Shown here piece by piece: positions 48,291 to 59,114 of a DNA stretch of 64,000 nt. Made by a program: the position numbers and the translations under genes. The first letter of the stretch is position 1. Every line of letters starts with the position of its first letter. Below the pieces are notes generated by a model. That model saw nothing but the letters and a program-made list of their open reading frames with translations, had not been told where the DNA came from and made no database searches. This stretch comes from Lineus longissimus (Eukaryota > Nemertea > Pilidiophora > Heteronemertea > Lineidae), in NCBI RefSeq assembly GCF_910592395.1, contig NC_088318.1, positions 12,896,349 through 12,960,348 of the forward strand. The letters are read 5' to 3'.

Positions 48291-49848
48291 AACTGTGGCT
48301 CCATAATGCTCACAATACATCTCTGAGTTCAGACTTGGGACCTCCAGTGTCACAACCTCAAAATTGATTCTACAGTTTTGATCTGAAATCAAATATCCCG
48401 CTATGTCCCCCTTTTTACAAATTTCTAGATCCCACTGAATATGTCTTAGGTGTTGCATTCTCATGGGCCCAGCAGGAGGAGGTGCCAACACTTGGCAACA
48501 GGAGAAATATCAAGGTGTTGTCATGTAAGGCTGCTATCACTAATCTTTGATATAAAATTGTCAGTTTGTGTCAAGAAGAGATTATTTCAAACTTGCCACA
48601 AACTTGATATAGAGGGCTCAGCATTTATCACAGCCATGTCAGTATAGATTCTAACTCTGACTCCCACATTTCAGGAAAACAGATTAAGCAACCAAACACT
48701 TCAATGGTCAACTGAAAGCACTCAATGAAGCAAGAAAAAGACCAGAGGATGACATTGGCAAATCCCTAGAGAGGACTTGGTTGATTTGCAGTATTCGTCT
48801 CATTAGTAGAACATGGTAAGGGCAATGATGAAAATGACTGACAGTCATCACCTTCAAATCAATCTTCAGGTCAGTAGGGAACACATACCGGGTAAAATTA
48901 TGATAGATCTGTAATTTTTTGGCACTCCATCAAAAGATGCAAAAATTTGTCTGACACCAGTCAAAATAGGGGATTAAGAAGCAGGTTCACATTACTGCCA
49001 AGAAACACGCAATTCTGTTTTGAACAAACACAGCCTGCAGAGATATGGGCAATTCCACAAAAGAACCAAGAAATCATCAGCAATTTGTGATGATTGATGC
49101 TTTGTGCAGCCTGAACCAAGCCCTGTAGAGCATACAGGATTTAACTACCAAAATCAATCACAATTGGGGCCCTTCTGGGACAATGTGTCCCGGTCCTTGT
49201 GGATAATGTGTCCTTTAGGAAAGACAATGATGGGCTTTGCCAGAACACTGTCTGTCAAACCAAATAAGGGATCGATGGCTGACAAAGACATGTCACACCA
49301 ATGCTTGGTTGTAGTTGAGAAGTTATTGTGATAACTGATGTCACCATCACACTTTTTTGAAGACCATTTGATGACAAATACTTCTATTGTTCTAACCTAT
49401 GACTTCTCTTACAGGAAAGCAAAAGATTTGGTTGTGGCAGGTCTCCATGTCCCAAGCTTCCAGTTGTGATTGAGATGACTTTGACAGAATCCAACCGAAC
49501 GCATTTATTGTTATGCTCAGGATATGTGCCTTGGAGTTCAAGACTGTTTTAGGTGTGAAATATGAGTTATAAGGGACTTGTAAAGGAGTTGGATTCCTAT
49601 TGGAACCTCAGGTTGACGTGTTACTGGGTCTGATCATTGGAAATGGGTTTTTGAGATGAACACAACTCTGTAAGGTACAGATACAGATGGCAACTATCAC
49701 ACTAGATAGCCGCAACTTTCTTGTTTATTTGATATTATTGCCCGCAATCATTATTTTTTAAATAACTTTTAGAAGGGTGTCTGATACATCATTATTATTC
49801 TTACAGGAATGCTGGGGATGTTGGCAGATACTTGCACCAAGGACTTAC

Positions 49849-51790
49849 TGGCAAATCTGCATACTAGTTATTATGTGCTGACTATGCTCTTAACTTTGGA
49901 CAATGTTGGAGCATAATTCCTGTTTGTATTTTCATAACTGCTCATGTCGGGCTTAAAAGGTATTTTGGTGCTCACTGGCACATCTGCATACCAGTAATTA
50001 TGTGCGGACTTAATTTGCTTTTAAGCAATATCATTGCTACACTCCTAAAGCAGTGGCAGTGTTCAGGGTCATTTCTGCCTCGCTAGCAAATCTGCACACC
50101 AGTAATTATGTGCAGACTTGGCTCTTTCTTTGGAGCAGTATAGTTGCAAGATAATCCTGTTTGTAATTTTATAAATTAATTGCTCATTAAGGGCTTACGA
50201 AGGTTTTGATGCCTCGCTGGCACATCTGCATACCAGTAATTATGTGCAGATAAATTTTCGCTTTGAAGCAATATCGTTGCTACACTCCTAAAGCCGTGGC
50301 AATGTTCAGGTTTTTTCTGCCTCGTGGGCAAATCTGCATACCAGTAATTATGTGCAGACTTGGCTCTTCCTGAGATTGTAGGACTGGGTCCATTGAATGT
50401 AACAAAAATAATCGATGCCTATTTACAAATGAAATGAAGAGTCTGCATTTTGGTGCAACTCCATATAACTGTCAGGTGATTTCGCTCTGAACTTGTGACA
50501 CTCTGATTGGTCTGAAATAATCATTATCCCGCCCCTCTGGGAAAATTTTGCAGCCAGATTGCACCATTTCTTGTTACCGTCTGAGAGATGGCGATGTCAA
50601 GGGCGCATGACGGTGGTTAAACCTATTGCGAATGGGCAGCACAATTGGGTGTAGGATATTCGGAAACCATTGCACACCCCTGAATCTGCGGTGGGTTGGT
50701 ACCCCACGCTACGTAATGAGTAGGTTGACGGGTAAAACTTGGTCCACGTGAATGGGTCGTGCCTAAAAAATGATGAGAAGTTGCGAATTGACGCCCTGTG
50801 AAGTGTCCCTCGACCAGCTAGTGCTAATACGGTCACTGTCTCCAGGTCACCATGCCTCGGTCAAGAGCGGGCGAAGCACCCAATGGCTCCGTCAGGAGTA
50901 CATCGTCAACTTCATCCCGTAGTCAAACCGGTACGCGCACAAATATCTTAGTTGAGAGTGGGGGACATCAGTAAAGTGCTTCTCATCGGGGTAATACAGT
51001 ACCACTGTATACAATGACCCCATTTTTTGTTGGATTCATTTCCACTGAGGAGTGGTCGATAATGAGAATTTCAGGCCAGTCTGATTATCACCAGTACAGA
51101 GGGCAATTATCTGATAGTTATGTGGCTTTCCCTCAAACTTTGCTTTGAAGCGATATCGTTGCTACACTCCTAAAGCAGTGGCTGTCTTCAGGTCTTTTCT
51201 GCCTCGTGGGCAAATCTGCATACCAGTGATTATATGCATACTTACGTTTTGCTTCGAAGCAATACCAGTGCTACACTTGTGAAGCAGTGGCAGTGTTCAG
51301 GTCTTGTCTGCCTCGCTGACATATCTGTATAACAGTAATTATGTGCAGACTTGGCTCTTTCTTTGGAGCAGTATAGTTGCAAGATAAATCCTGTTTGTAA
51401 ATTTATAAATGAATTGCTCATTAAGGGCTTACGAAGGTTTTGATGCCTTGCTGGCACATCTGCATACCAGTAAATATGTGCAGACTTGATTTTTGCTTTG
51501 AAGCAATATCGTTGTAACACTCCTGAAGCAGTGGCAGTGTTCAGATCTTTTCTGCCACCCTGGCACATCTGCATACCAGTAAATATGTGCAGACTTGATT
51601 TTTGCTTTGAAGCAATATCGTTGTAACACTCCTAAAGCAGTGGCAGTGTTCAGATCTTTTCTGCCACCCTGGCACATCTGCATACCAGTAATTATGTGCA
51701 GACTTAATTTTTGCTTTGGAGTAATTTCATTGCTAAACTCCTAAAGCAGTGGCAAGAGTAATTAACTTGCTACACTCTTGAGGCAGTGGT
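49849..51790 (+). repeat. ~109-115-bp interspersed/tandem repeat with conserved hairpins
   Basis: About ten copies in two clusters (49.85-50.38 and 51.10-51.79 kb). Clear copies start at 51453, 51562 and 51671 (period 109). Each has gcacat-ctgcataccagtaatt-atgtgc (perfect 6-bp stem), ttgctt-tg-aagcaa and cactcctaaagcagtgg. The clusters are separated by about 700 bp of unrelated GC-richer sequence. Confidence 0.9.
50852..50930 (+). CDS. Possible first coding exon of an unidentified gene
   Basis: ctgtctccag-gtcaccATG opens MPRSRAGEAPNGSVRSTSST then SSRSQT and reaches a gtacgc donor at phase 1. Composition is GC-richer than the flanks, with coding-like third positions and a good start context. 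No family is recognisable and no continuing exon was found up to 53.5 kb, so this stays tentative. Confidence 0.3.
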
Positions 51791-52079
51791 AGTGTTCAAA
51801 CACAAGTCTTCTAATTCTGAACTTTAAAATCGCCGTGTAAAGTGTTTAATGTTGCATGATGATAACAGTTCCTATTTGTATATATGGAATAAATCATTCT
51901 TGTACAGTGCGTTCTTCATTTTGTGGTATAACCACCTTTGGATTGGAGCTAAAGATCAGTCATATCAAAACATGATTTATAAAAATCCGCAAGAATCATA
52001 GGGAGCACCGTTATCATAAATTTGGAAGCAGAATTGCCTTGAAATTGTGCTCCATCCTGATTTGGTTATGCATTAGCGT

Positions 52080-52250
52080 AGGTCTTAAATGGTATCTTGT
52101 TGCAGTAATACAACTACATGTACCAGTATCATGATGCACAAATAAAATGGTATCTTGTTGCAGAAGTACAACTGCATATACCAGTATCATGATGCACAAA
52201 TTAAATGGTATCTTGTTGCAGTAGTACAACTGCATATACCAAATGTCAAA
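52080..52250. repeat. ~57-bp tandem repeat, 3 copies
   Basis: Copies of aaatggtatcttgttgcag followed by tacaactgcatataccag and tatcatgatgcac. Confidence 0.85.
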
Positions 52251-52429
52251 CTGAAGGGCCATGGTTTATAACGTGGAACAACCAGGCATGGGGCATTTAC
52301 ATCCGACGGGATGTAAACGATAAACGACTGAGCAAGTGAGGACCTACTCGTTGCATCTAAATCTGCAACCAAACTGCTAAAACCCATGAACGGGTCCTTT
52401 GGATATACAAGCGTGTAGAACCATGATAA

Positions 52430-53110
52430 TTTGTGTGGGGTACAATCATTATGTGATGGGTTGTCCTACCATCCTGAACAATTTGCAAAGTTACGACAAA
52501 GTCCTTACACAAGACCAGACCTCCCCATCGCTGTCCCACCCAATTTCAAAACCTTGTTGATCCCAGGTAAATCTGGCAAAATGATAGAAACCGATGCGAG
52601 TGTCTTGCTACAAAGCAAACTGCATGTTATCTTGTTGAAAGTGTGCAAACTGATCAAATTACAACCAGGTCATCACACAAGACAAGACCTCATCATCACC
52701 CACCCCATTTCAAAACCTATTGTTCCAAGGTAAAATCTGGCACAATGCTAGAAACCAATGTGCTTTGCTACTAATCAAACTGCATTGTTATAGTGTTGAA
52801 CATCTGAAAACCGATCAACTAATAAGATTTGTGGGAGGTCATAGTCTCTGATAGACTGTACCATCCCGAATTATTGGCAAAGTTACAATCGGGTTGTCGC
52901 ACAAGATAAGACCTCCCTATCACTGTCCCACCCAATATCAAAACCTTGATGATCCAAGGTAAACTGGCAAAATGCTAGAAACCAATGCGAGTGTCTTGCT
53001 ACAAATCAAACTGCATATGGTATCTCGTATATGCCATTTGTAAAGGGACTTGGACATGTCGGCATGCACCTGAGAAATAACTTCCTACCCAACCTACTAT
53101 TGGCAAAGTT
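52430..53110. repeat. Degenerate longer repeat
   Basis: The words gcaaagttac, acaagacaagacctc, cccaccca(a/t)t and ctagaaaccaatgc recur about three times at spacings of roughly 180-250 bp. No exon evident. Confidence 0.5.
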
Positions 53111-54569
53111 GCAACCTGGGCGTCACATTAGAGCATAGACATTCAACCCCTCTGTTCTATCTACCCTGCCGTTTATCTGGCAAAAATAAATGCGCAATCA
53201 TTCCATTGCATTTGACAACAGACATTATCTCCTTATTTCTGTACAAATGATGCCCTATCGTCTATACTTTATCGTTGCATCAACCCTTTGTATCATAAAG
53301 ACCCCTGTACTACTCCCAACTTCTCATAGGGGCAAAGACGTGTTCACTGCACATGCATGAATATCACTGTAATCGTAGACATTTGATGTAGACTGTGGCC
53401 TCAGGTAAAATTTCATACAAGTTACAATCGATGAAATTGTAGGATGTTTTGTAATATCAACATTGGTCATGTGACAATAACAGTAGGACTCAACAGAAAT
53501 GTAAAAGCCTCATTGAAAATGGTGCATTAAAGTATTTATTTCAGTTAAGTATTGTACATTTAATCTTCATACAGAATGTCAAAATAATCAAGATTGGTGA
53601 ACATAATCAACTGCTAAACACAATGTACATTTCATACTTCACAAAAGATAAGTAAACATTGGTACATTTCAAAACAATACAAAACTGATCAGATTAAACA
53701 CTACAATGGATTTTATGAATCTGGGCAGCCTTCTCAAGACACAGTGGCAATATGGCAATGCTTCTGGTTAATTTTAAACAGGGTGTACCAAAAAGTAGCA
53801 ACCTTGAAAACTTTGGTTTGCATTTCTGTCACCAAGTAATGAAAAAGATTCAACTGAGAATAAAAGGAAAAATATTGCAATCTTACTGACTGGAAAACAA
53901 TCACACAACTCTTCACAACCATAATTTTCACACATAAAATTATTTTCAGTCTGCTTATTTTAAACTTTAAATATATTCAGTGCATATTTACACAATAGGA
54001 ATTTTCAAATTCAAGTAAATATTCAAACTTTTTAACTGAAATAGTAGGCCTTAAGGCACCAAAGAGTCAATGACAAGTAACGAATCCTACCATGAATAAT
54101 TGTGATCCACATTTTGAAATGGGTGGAAAAACGATCACAGAACATCAACATTATTGACACAACATTGTCAACTTTTTAGAAGAATAGAGAAAGTTTTATG
54201 CCCCTCCCCCTCCCGAGATGAGTCGAGCAGACCCCATACATTAAGAAATAAACCACCCACACAAAATAATGTGTGAAACTATCATCACTCGCACTAACAA
54301 AACTATCAGTTAGTCAACTGCTTTTCTGATTTGGCTACAACAAAATACTAACTAAAGTTAGTAATGCCATCTATAAATACACAAATGAACTGTTTTGTAC
54401 ACTAACGCAAGTGTTTCTATCGGTGTGGTATAATTGCCTGTGTAAAAGGCACTAATTATGCATAAAATAAAAGACTATGAGCTTCTTTCTGCAAGTGTTC
54501 CAATTGGAAATTCAAAATGTCCATTTGTCAAAACTGACAAAGCCTTCATGGCAACCTGGTTTGATTTTA

Positions 54570-54832
54570 GAGCTTGGTGAAGGCAGGGATGCCAAAGACC
54601 GAGCGCTGTAGCAAAAAGTCGGCAAAAAATCCTGTTGAATTAGCACTTGTTTATTTTGATCCAATTCGAAAATTTAAAGATCCACTGAGAGGTGACACAA
54701 GAGATCCACTGAGAGGTGAGAAAGAGATCTTTCAATTTCAGTCATTAAATTTAGTATTTTGTATTCAGAGGAAAAGGTCTGAAATCTGCCTAAAATCCTC
54801 AATTCGACATCCCTGTGAAGACCCAACAATTC
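54570..54832 (+). repeat. Dispersed ~220-bp repeat, copy 3 (diverged)
   Basis: Shares aaaatttaaagatccactgag, gaggaaaaggtctgaaatct and gacatccctg with the two other copies, and holds an internal short duplication of agatccactgagaggtga. Confidence 0.5.
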
Positions 54833-55170
54833 CTTCAAGTTGTGGCTCATCTCTGTTGAGGATTATACCATACCAGGGATATTCTTACCAAGCTGAAGTA
54901 CCAGCGCTATAATAACAACTGCTCACACCACATCACTATTCGGTTTCACTAACATTACAAGCACTCTCTCCAGATCAACCAAACACAAATGCAATAGTGA
55001 TGGCCAGACTCAAAACAAAAATAAATTGACAATATGACTGAACTTTTCTTTCAAAAAAGCAGTACATGTACACAGGGTCACTGTTGCTGTGGATGCAATC
55101 TAAGTTTAAAGAGTCTAGATTAATCAAAATGTCAACACTGAACATGCTGAAGGCATAATCAATAAACCCC

Positions 55171-55375
55171 TTAAAGGGGGACTATAGGCAGAAGCTAGGG
55201 GTCCACTGTGATTTTCAGGCATCTTATATATGCAGTTAGGGAACAGGGTTTGGTTTGACTGACTGATCAGAATACTCCGCATTAAGCTTGAATAGTACTA
55301 TTCACCTATTGGTCAATTCTTGTACATGTAACTTGACTTGGCCCACCCGGTTTCCTTCCTATAGTCTCCCTTTAA
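55171..55375. mobile_element. 205-bp MITE with 18-bp terminal inverted repeats, copy C
   Basis: ttaaagggggactatagg at the left end and cctatagtctccctttaa at the right are inverted repeats with one mismatch. The right half resembles copies A and B at 31.1 and 33.3 kb. No reading frame. Confidence 0.7.
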
Positions 55376-57845
55376 ACCTCAGGTCTAGGTAGGACACAGA
55401 AAACCACACTTGCGGTACCAAAGTTTGAAATGTTGCTATAAGAGGAAAACTATTTTCTTCTGAATCTTTCCAAAAATATCCCTCTGAAATTTGAAAGGGT
55501 AGAATTCCTATATCTGGTCATTTCTCCACAGAAAACAACATTCTATATACAATTTACACTAGTTGCTACACATACTGCACCATTATGCTATTAAGTAAGC
55601 AAAGACACCAAAATTCATGTAAAAACTGTTTTGTTCACAACTACAAATCACCAAGGAAGCTACAAATCATATCACACATGTACCAACAGTCGTCCTCTAG
55701 CAAAGGGGCAGGACTTGTCGAGTTACTGCTACATCAAATTTCGTGGACATTTTCAATGTCGGAACAGACACCTGCATAGAATGAACAAGGCCCAAAGTAA
55801 AAATAGCTTTTTGGGAGGATAATTTTTTTGAAAGTTATAACTCATTGTGCATTTGTTTTGGCGACTCTAAAACCATGTTATGTAGAATATGGAATCAGTC
55901 TTGGCTGGGCCCAGTTGTTCAAAACAAGTTTGTCACGAACGCTGGCATTAACTTGGTGTGGACTTCTTCAGTTTATGGTTTGCTAGAGTGACACATTTTA
56001 CAAAGTAAATGGCACCCTTTTTAATTTCAACCAACAAATTCTCAAATACAAAATACACAAATATCATTGGTGTGATCTGGTTTAACAATAGAATGTAACT
56101 CTCCCAAATGATATAGGATTAAATAAACATGTCATCAACAGCTGTACATAGATGTATATCTAGAAAAAAATAGCTTTTTTATAAATTCTAATATTTATAT
56201 TGTATGTGGGAAGTTTTAAATTAGTGAAGTCTGATCTGTTAGAGCAGTTATAAAGACTGCTGGGAAATTAAGCTAAGAAAATTAGATTGTGAGTTTATTA
56301 TGCAATAGGGAATGCTGATTAATTCCTAAATCTGCAAACTTTAAAATGGTATATTGTGTATGAAACACCAGTGTTCTGCTCTATGAATAGGACAAACCAA
56401 TAACCGGCAATCTGAAAAATAGCCTTCAAACTATTGTTTATGGTCACCGAAAAATAGTTACAGCATTTCTTTATTGCGGCTCACAGAAACGAGCATGAAG
56501 CTGATACATTTCTAACCTATTATCAGATGTCTAAGAGTCTCTACCAAACCGCTAACAGCCGCTATAGTTATGTGTTCAACGATGAGATTCATTCATGGTG
56601 GACGCAACAAGTACAGTATGTCAATTCTTTAAGGGCTCAAATAGGAGGCTTTGGTGGCCCATTGTTATTAAAGTTTAGCCTTATGTTTTTGTGTAATATA
56701 AGATTATAGTTAGGTAGATAAGAATAGGTATCTAAACTCTATCTTAGAAACTATTTCTCAGCCTACAATTGACGTTTCATGGTCTAAAACATCGTGGCAT
56801 AATCATGCAATGACATCCGCTTACACAGGCTGGAATGGTGGCGATTCAAATCAATAAGCAGGTGTTGGACCAAAATAAATTTGCTGGAATCTTTTGGGGA
56901 CAAAGGCACTACTTCCAGTTTGATTCGCCCCAAATTTCACCAGGCAAAAACCGAATTTCACCAGGCAAAAGAGAATCTGACGAGTCTATTGTGACCCTTA
57001 ACTGATATATATTCATCTGAATCACCACTGTGGTCAGGACTGTGTTGTCAGAATCGGATGTTGCACGGACTGGGGATGAGCTATAAAAGCTGGGTGCTGT
57101 ACCGAAGTCGGTAACCTCAATCGTATCCGACTATGATTGTATCGATTTTAAAACAGGCGTCATATTTTCCTGACTGTGTTAGAAAACTGGACTACTTGCC
57201 TACATACAAATTTTTTCACATCACTCAATGTCACTAACAGATCTTTTTTACACCACTAGGAAGAACAACCAGTGTAAAATACGGGGAAGCGTATAATAAT
57301 ATACATATATCATGAAAAAGTACAACAACTTTACTTTTCTTGGAAAGAGGACGATGAAATTCGGCATAAAAAAAGACCATCCAACCATGGCATCTTAACA
57401 TATAAACAACAACACATTAAGTGAATTTCTCTTACTGGTAATTTTCGTTTGGTTTTCAAGTAAGAAAATCAACTATGCTGACTTAAAGGGCTTTTTAAAC
57501 ACCACTTAAATGTGCACAAGCCGTCCAATTTCCTTTCCTTGTAACTGTATCAATCTGTGAACCATTGACATTTCTCATTTTTCATTATTCAAATCTGGTT
57601 TTATATCCTTTAAGCTCAGGGGATGAGGTCCCATTTTGCTTGCATTTTTTGCTCAGTCTGCGAAGGCCTTGACTTGAGGTTGGCCAGACACACAGCAGGG
57701 AACACAAGCTCAGTAACATAGAAAAGAATCACTCGATGAAAAGTTGTAGTGCTGCACCATCAAATTGTTACAAGTCAACGTAAAAGTCTGTAAAATATAG
57801 CTAAGCAGGACTATTTTATTTGAAGTCGACTAAAAAAATCGTACA

Positions 57846-58330
57846 CATACCACCTTCAGCGCCGAACCACGTATATCAACGTGGCCCAAATCCCCCTCCC
57901 CTTTGAGCTGGTTATCGGAGTCTCATGGACTTCATGAAAGAACTACGCCATCGCCATCTTCAGGGCAATGCAGGAACTGAAACGGTCTTTTCAGTTCCTA
58001 CCGTGCCCTACGCCATCGCCATCTTCAGGGCAAGGTAGGAACTGAAAGGACCTTTTCTTGTCTTTTCAGTTCCAGCCTTGCCCTGAAGATGGCGATGGTG
58101 TAGTTCTTTCATATAGTCATTTAGTTCTGAACTACGCCATCGCCATTTTCAGAGCACGGTAGGAACTGAAAGAACCTTTTCTTGTCTTTTCAGTTCCAGC
58201 CTTACCCTGAAGATGGCGATGGTGTAGTTCTTTCATGAAGTCCATGAGACTCCGACAACCAGCTCAAAGTCAAAGGAGAGGGGGGATTTGGGCCACGTAG
58301 ATCTACGTGGTTCGGCGCTGAAGGTGATAC
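57846..58330. mobile_element. Nested foldback element, ~485 bp
   Basis: Outer arms of about 120 bp (57846-57970 and 58209-58330) are near-perfect inverted repeats running from gtatcaccttcagcgccgaa to the phrase atggacttcatgaaagaact. Inside, ctacgccatcgccatcttca and its inverse alternate with ggaactgaa motifs, giving at least two nested stems (for example 58007-58112). The right arm includes an 18-bp perfect palindrome, ccacgtagatctacgtgg. No coding capacity. Confidence 0.9.
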
Positions 58331-58914
58331 ATATCAATTCTCCAATAAAATACGTGCAATTTTTCTGGGCAAACTTGGTACGATATGAAGTATAAACAAC
58401 AGCTATAACTGAGTACAAGAAGAACAGTTGATGAGAATCAGCAGGACGTCCTGACAAGCGCGTGTCGGGAGACTCAAGGGAAAGAAGTCATGGTTAAACG
58501 ACAACTTGCTTCCCAATCATAGCCGCGAGAGCGTAGCAATACACTCATCCTGTCCATACACCTTTCAGCAGGTCTCATCTAAGAGTCCGACATTAATCTC
58601 AAAGCTGACGAAGATCGACAGTTCCACAGAGAAAATGTGACAAACAGGGTTTTTTATCATCAAATGGCTGGTTTAGATTTCTTTTTCTTGCAAAATATAC
58701 CAAGCGTGTTAGAAATACTTTGAGGACTGACATCTTCTAAAGCTGTCAAAGGGACTCATTGAGACGAGACCAACTAATGGCACATGTTCACACCGTCAAA
58801 ACGTCCTGCGCCACATTTAAAAGATTTGTACTGTAGTTACACCTCTGATGACAATTTAAACAGGGAACTCTACGCCTGAATTTCCTGTGTCAAATAATTA
58901 CGGTTGGCCTCATG

Positions 58915-59114
58915 TCAATCTGTCTTGGTGATGCCTGGTGCCATAATATTGCAGTTGGCATTGGCGTTCATTTTCTTCATTTTTCGCATCTTCAGGCCAC
59001 CGTTGCCGTTGTCTGGGATGTCGAGAGATTCATCAGCCCTTGCTCGAAGTTCACGGTACGTCGTGAACAGCCGGGCATATTCTGGTTTCTTCACTGCATA
59101 TGCCTTGAACTCGT
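58915..59114 (-). CDS. LPCAT2-like: LPCAT last coding exon
   Basis: Acceptor tattttcag, then DEFKAYAVKKPEYARLFTTY (LPCAT2 pattern FALKHPEYAKxFTTY), RELRARADESLDIPDN and a Met/Lys/Asn-rich tail to TGA at 58915-58917. Confidence 0.94.

Larger units (their letters stand above)
53520..58914 (-). other. LPCAT 3' UTR and/or intergenic DNA
   Basis: There are no exons by eye in 5.4 kb. Minus-strand AATAAA signals occur near 57815, 56291, 54654 and 53540-53535. If the first is used the 3' UTR is about 1.1 kb and contains the foldback element. The rest is AT-rich unique sequence plus one MITE and one dispersed repeat. Confidence 0.4.

Noticed and set aside
47700-51790. CRISPR-like array
   Set aside because: Units are contiguous tandem repeats without unique spacers, in a eukaryotic intron-rich setting, and no cas-like genes are present.
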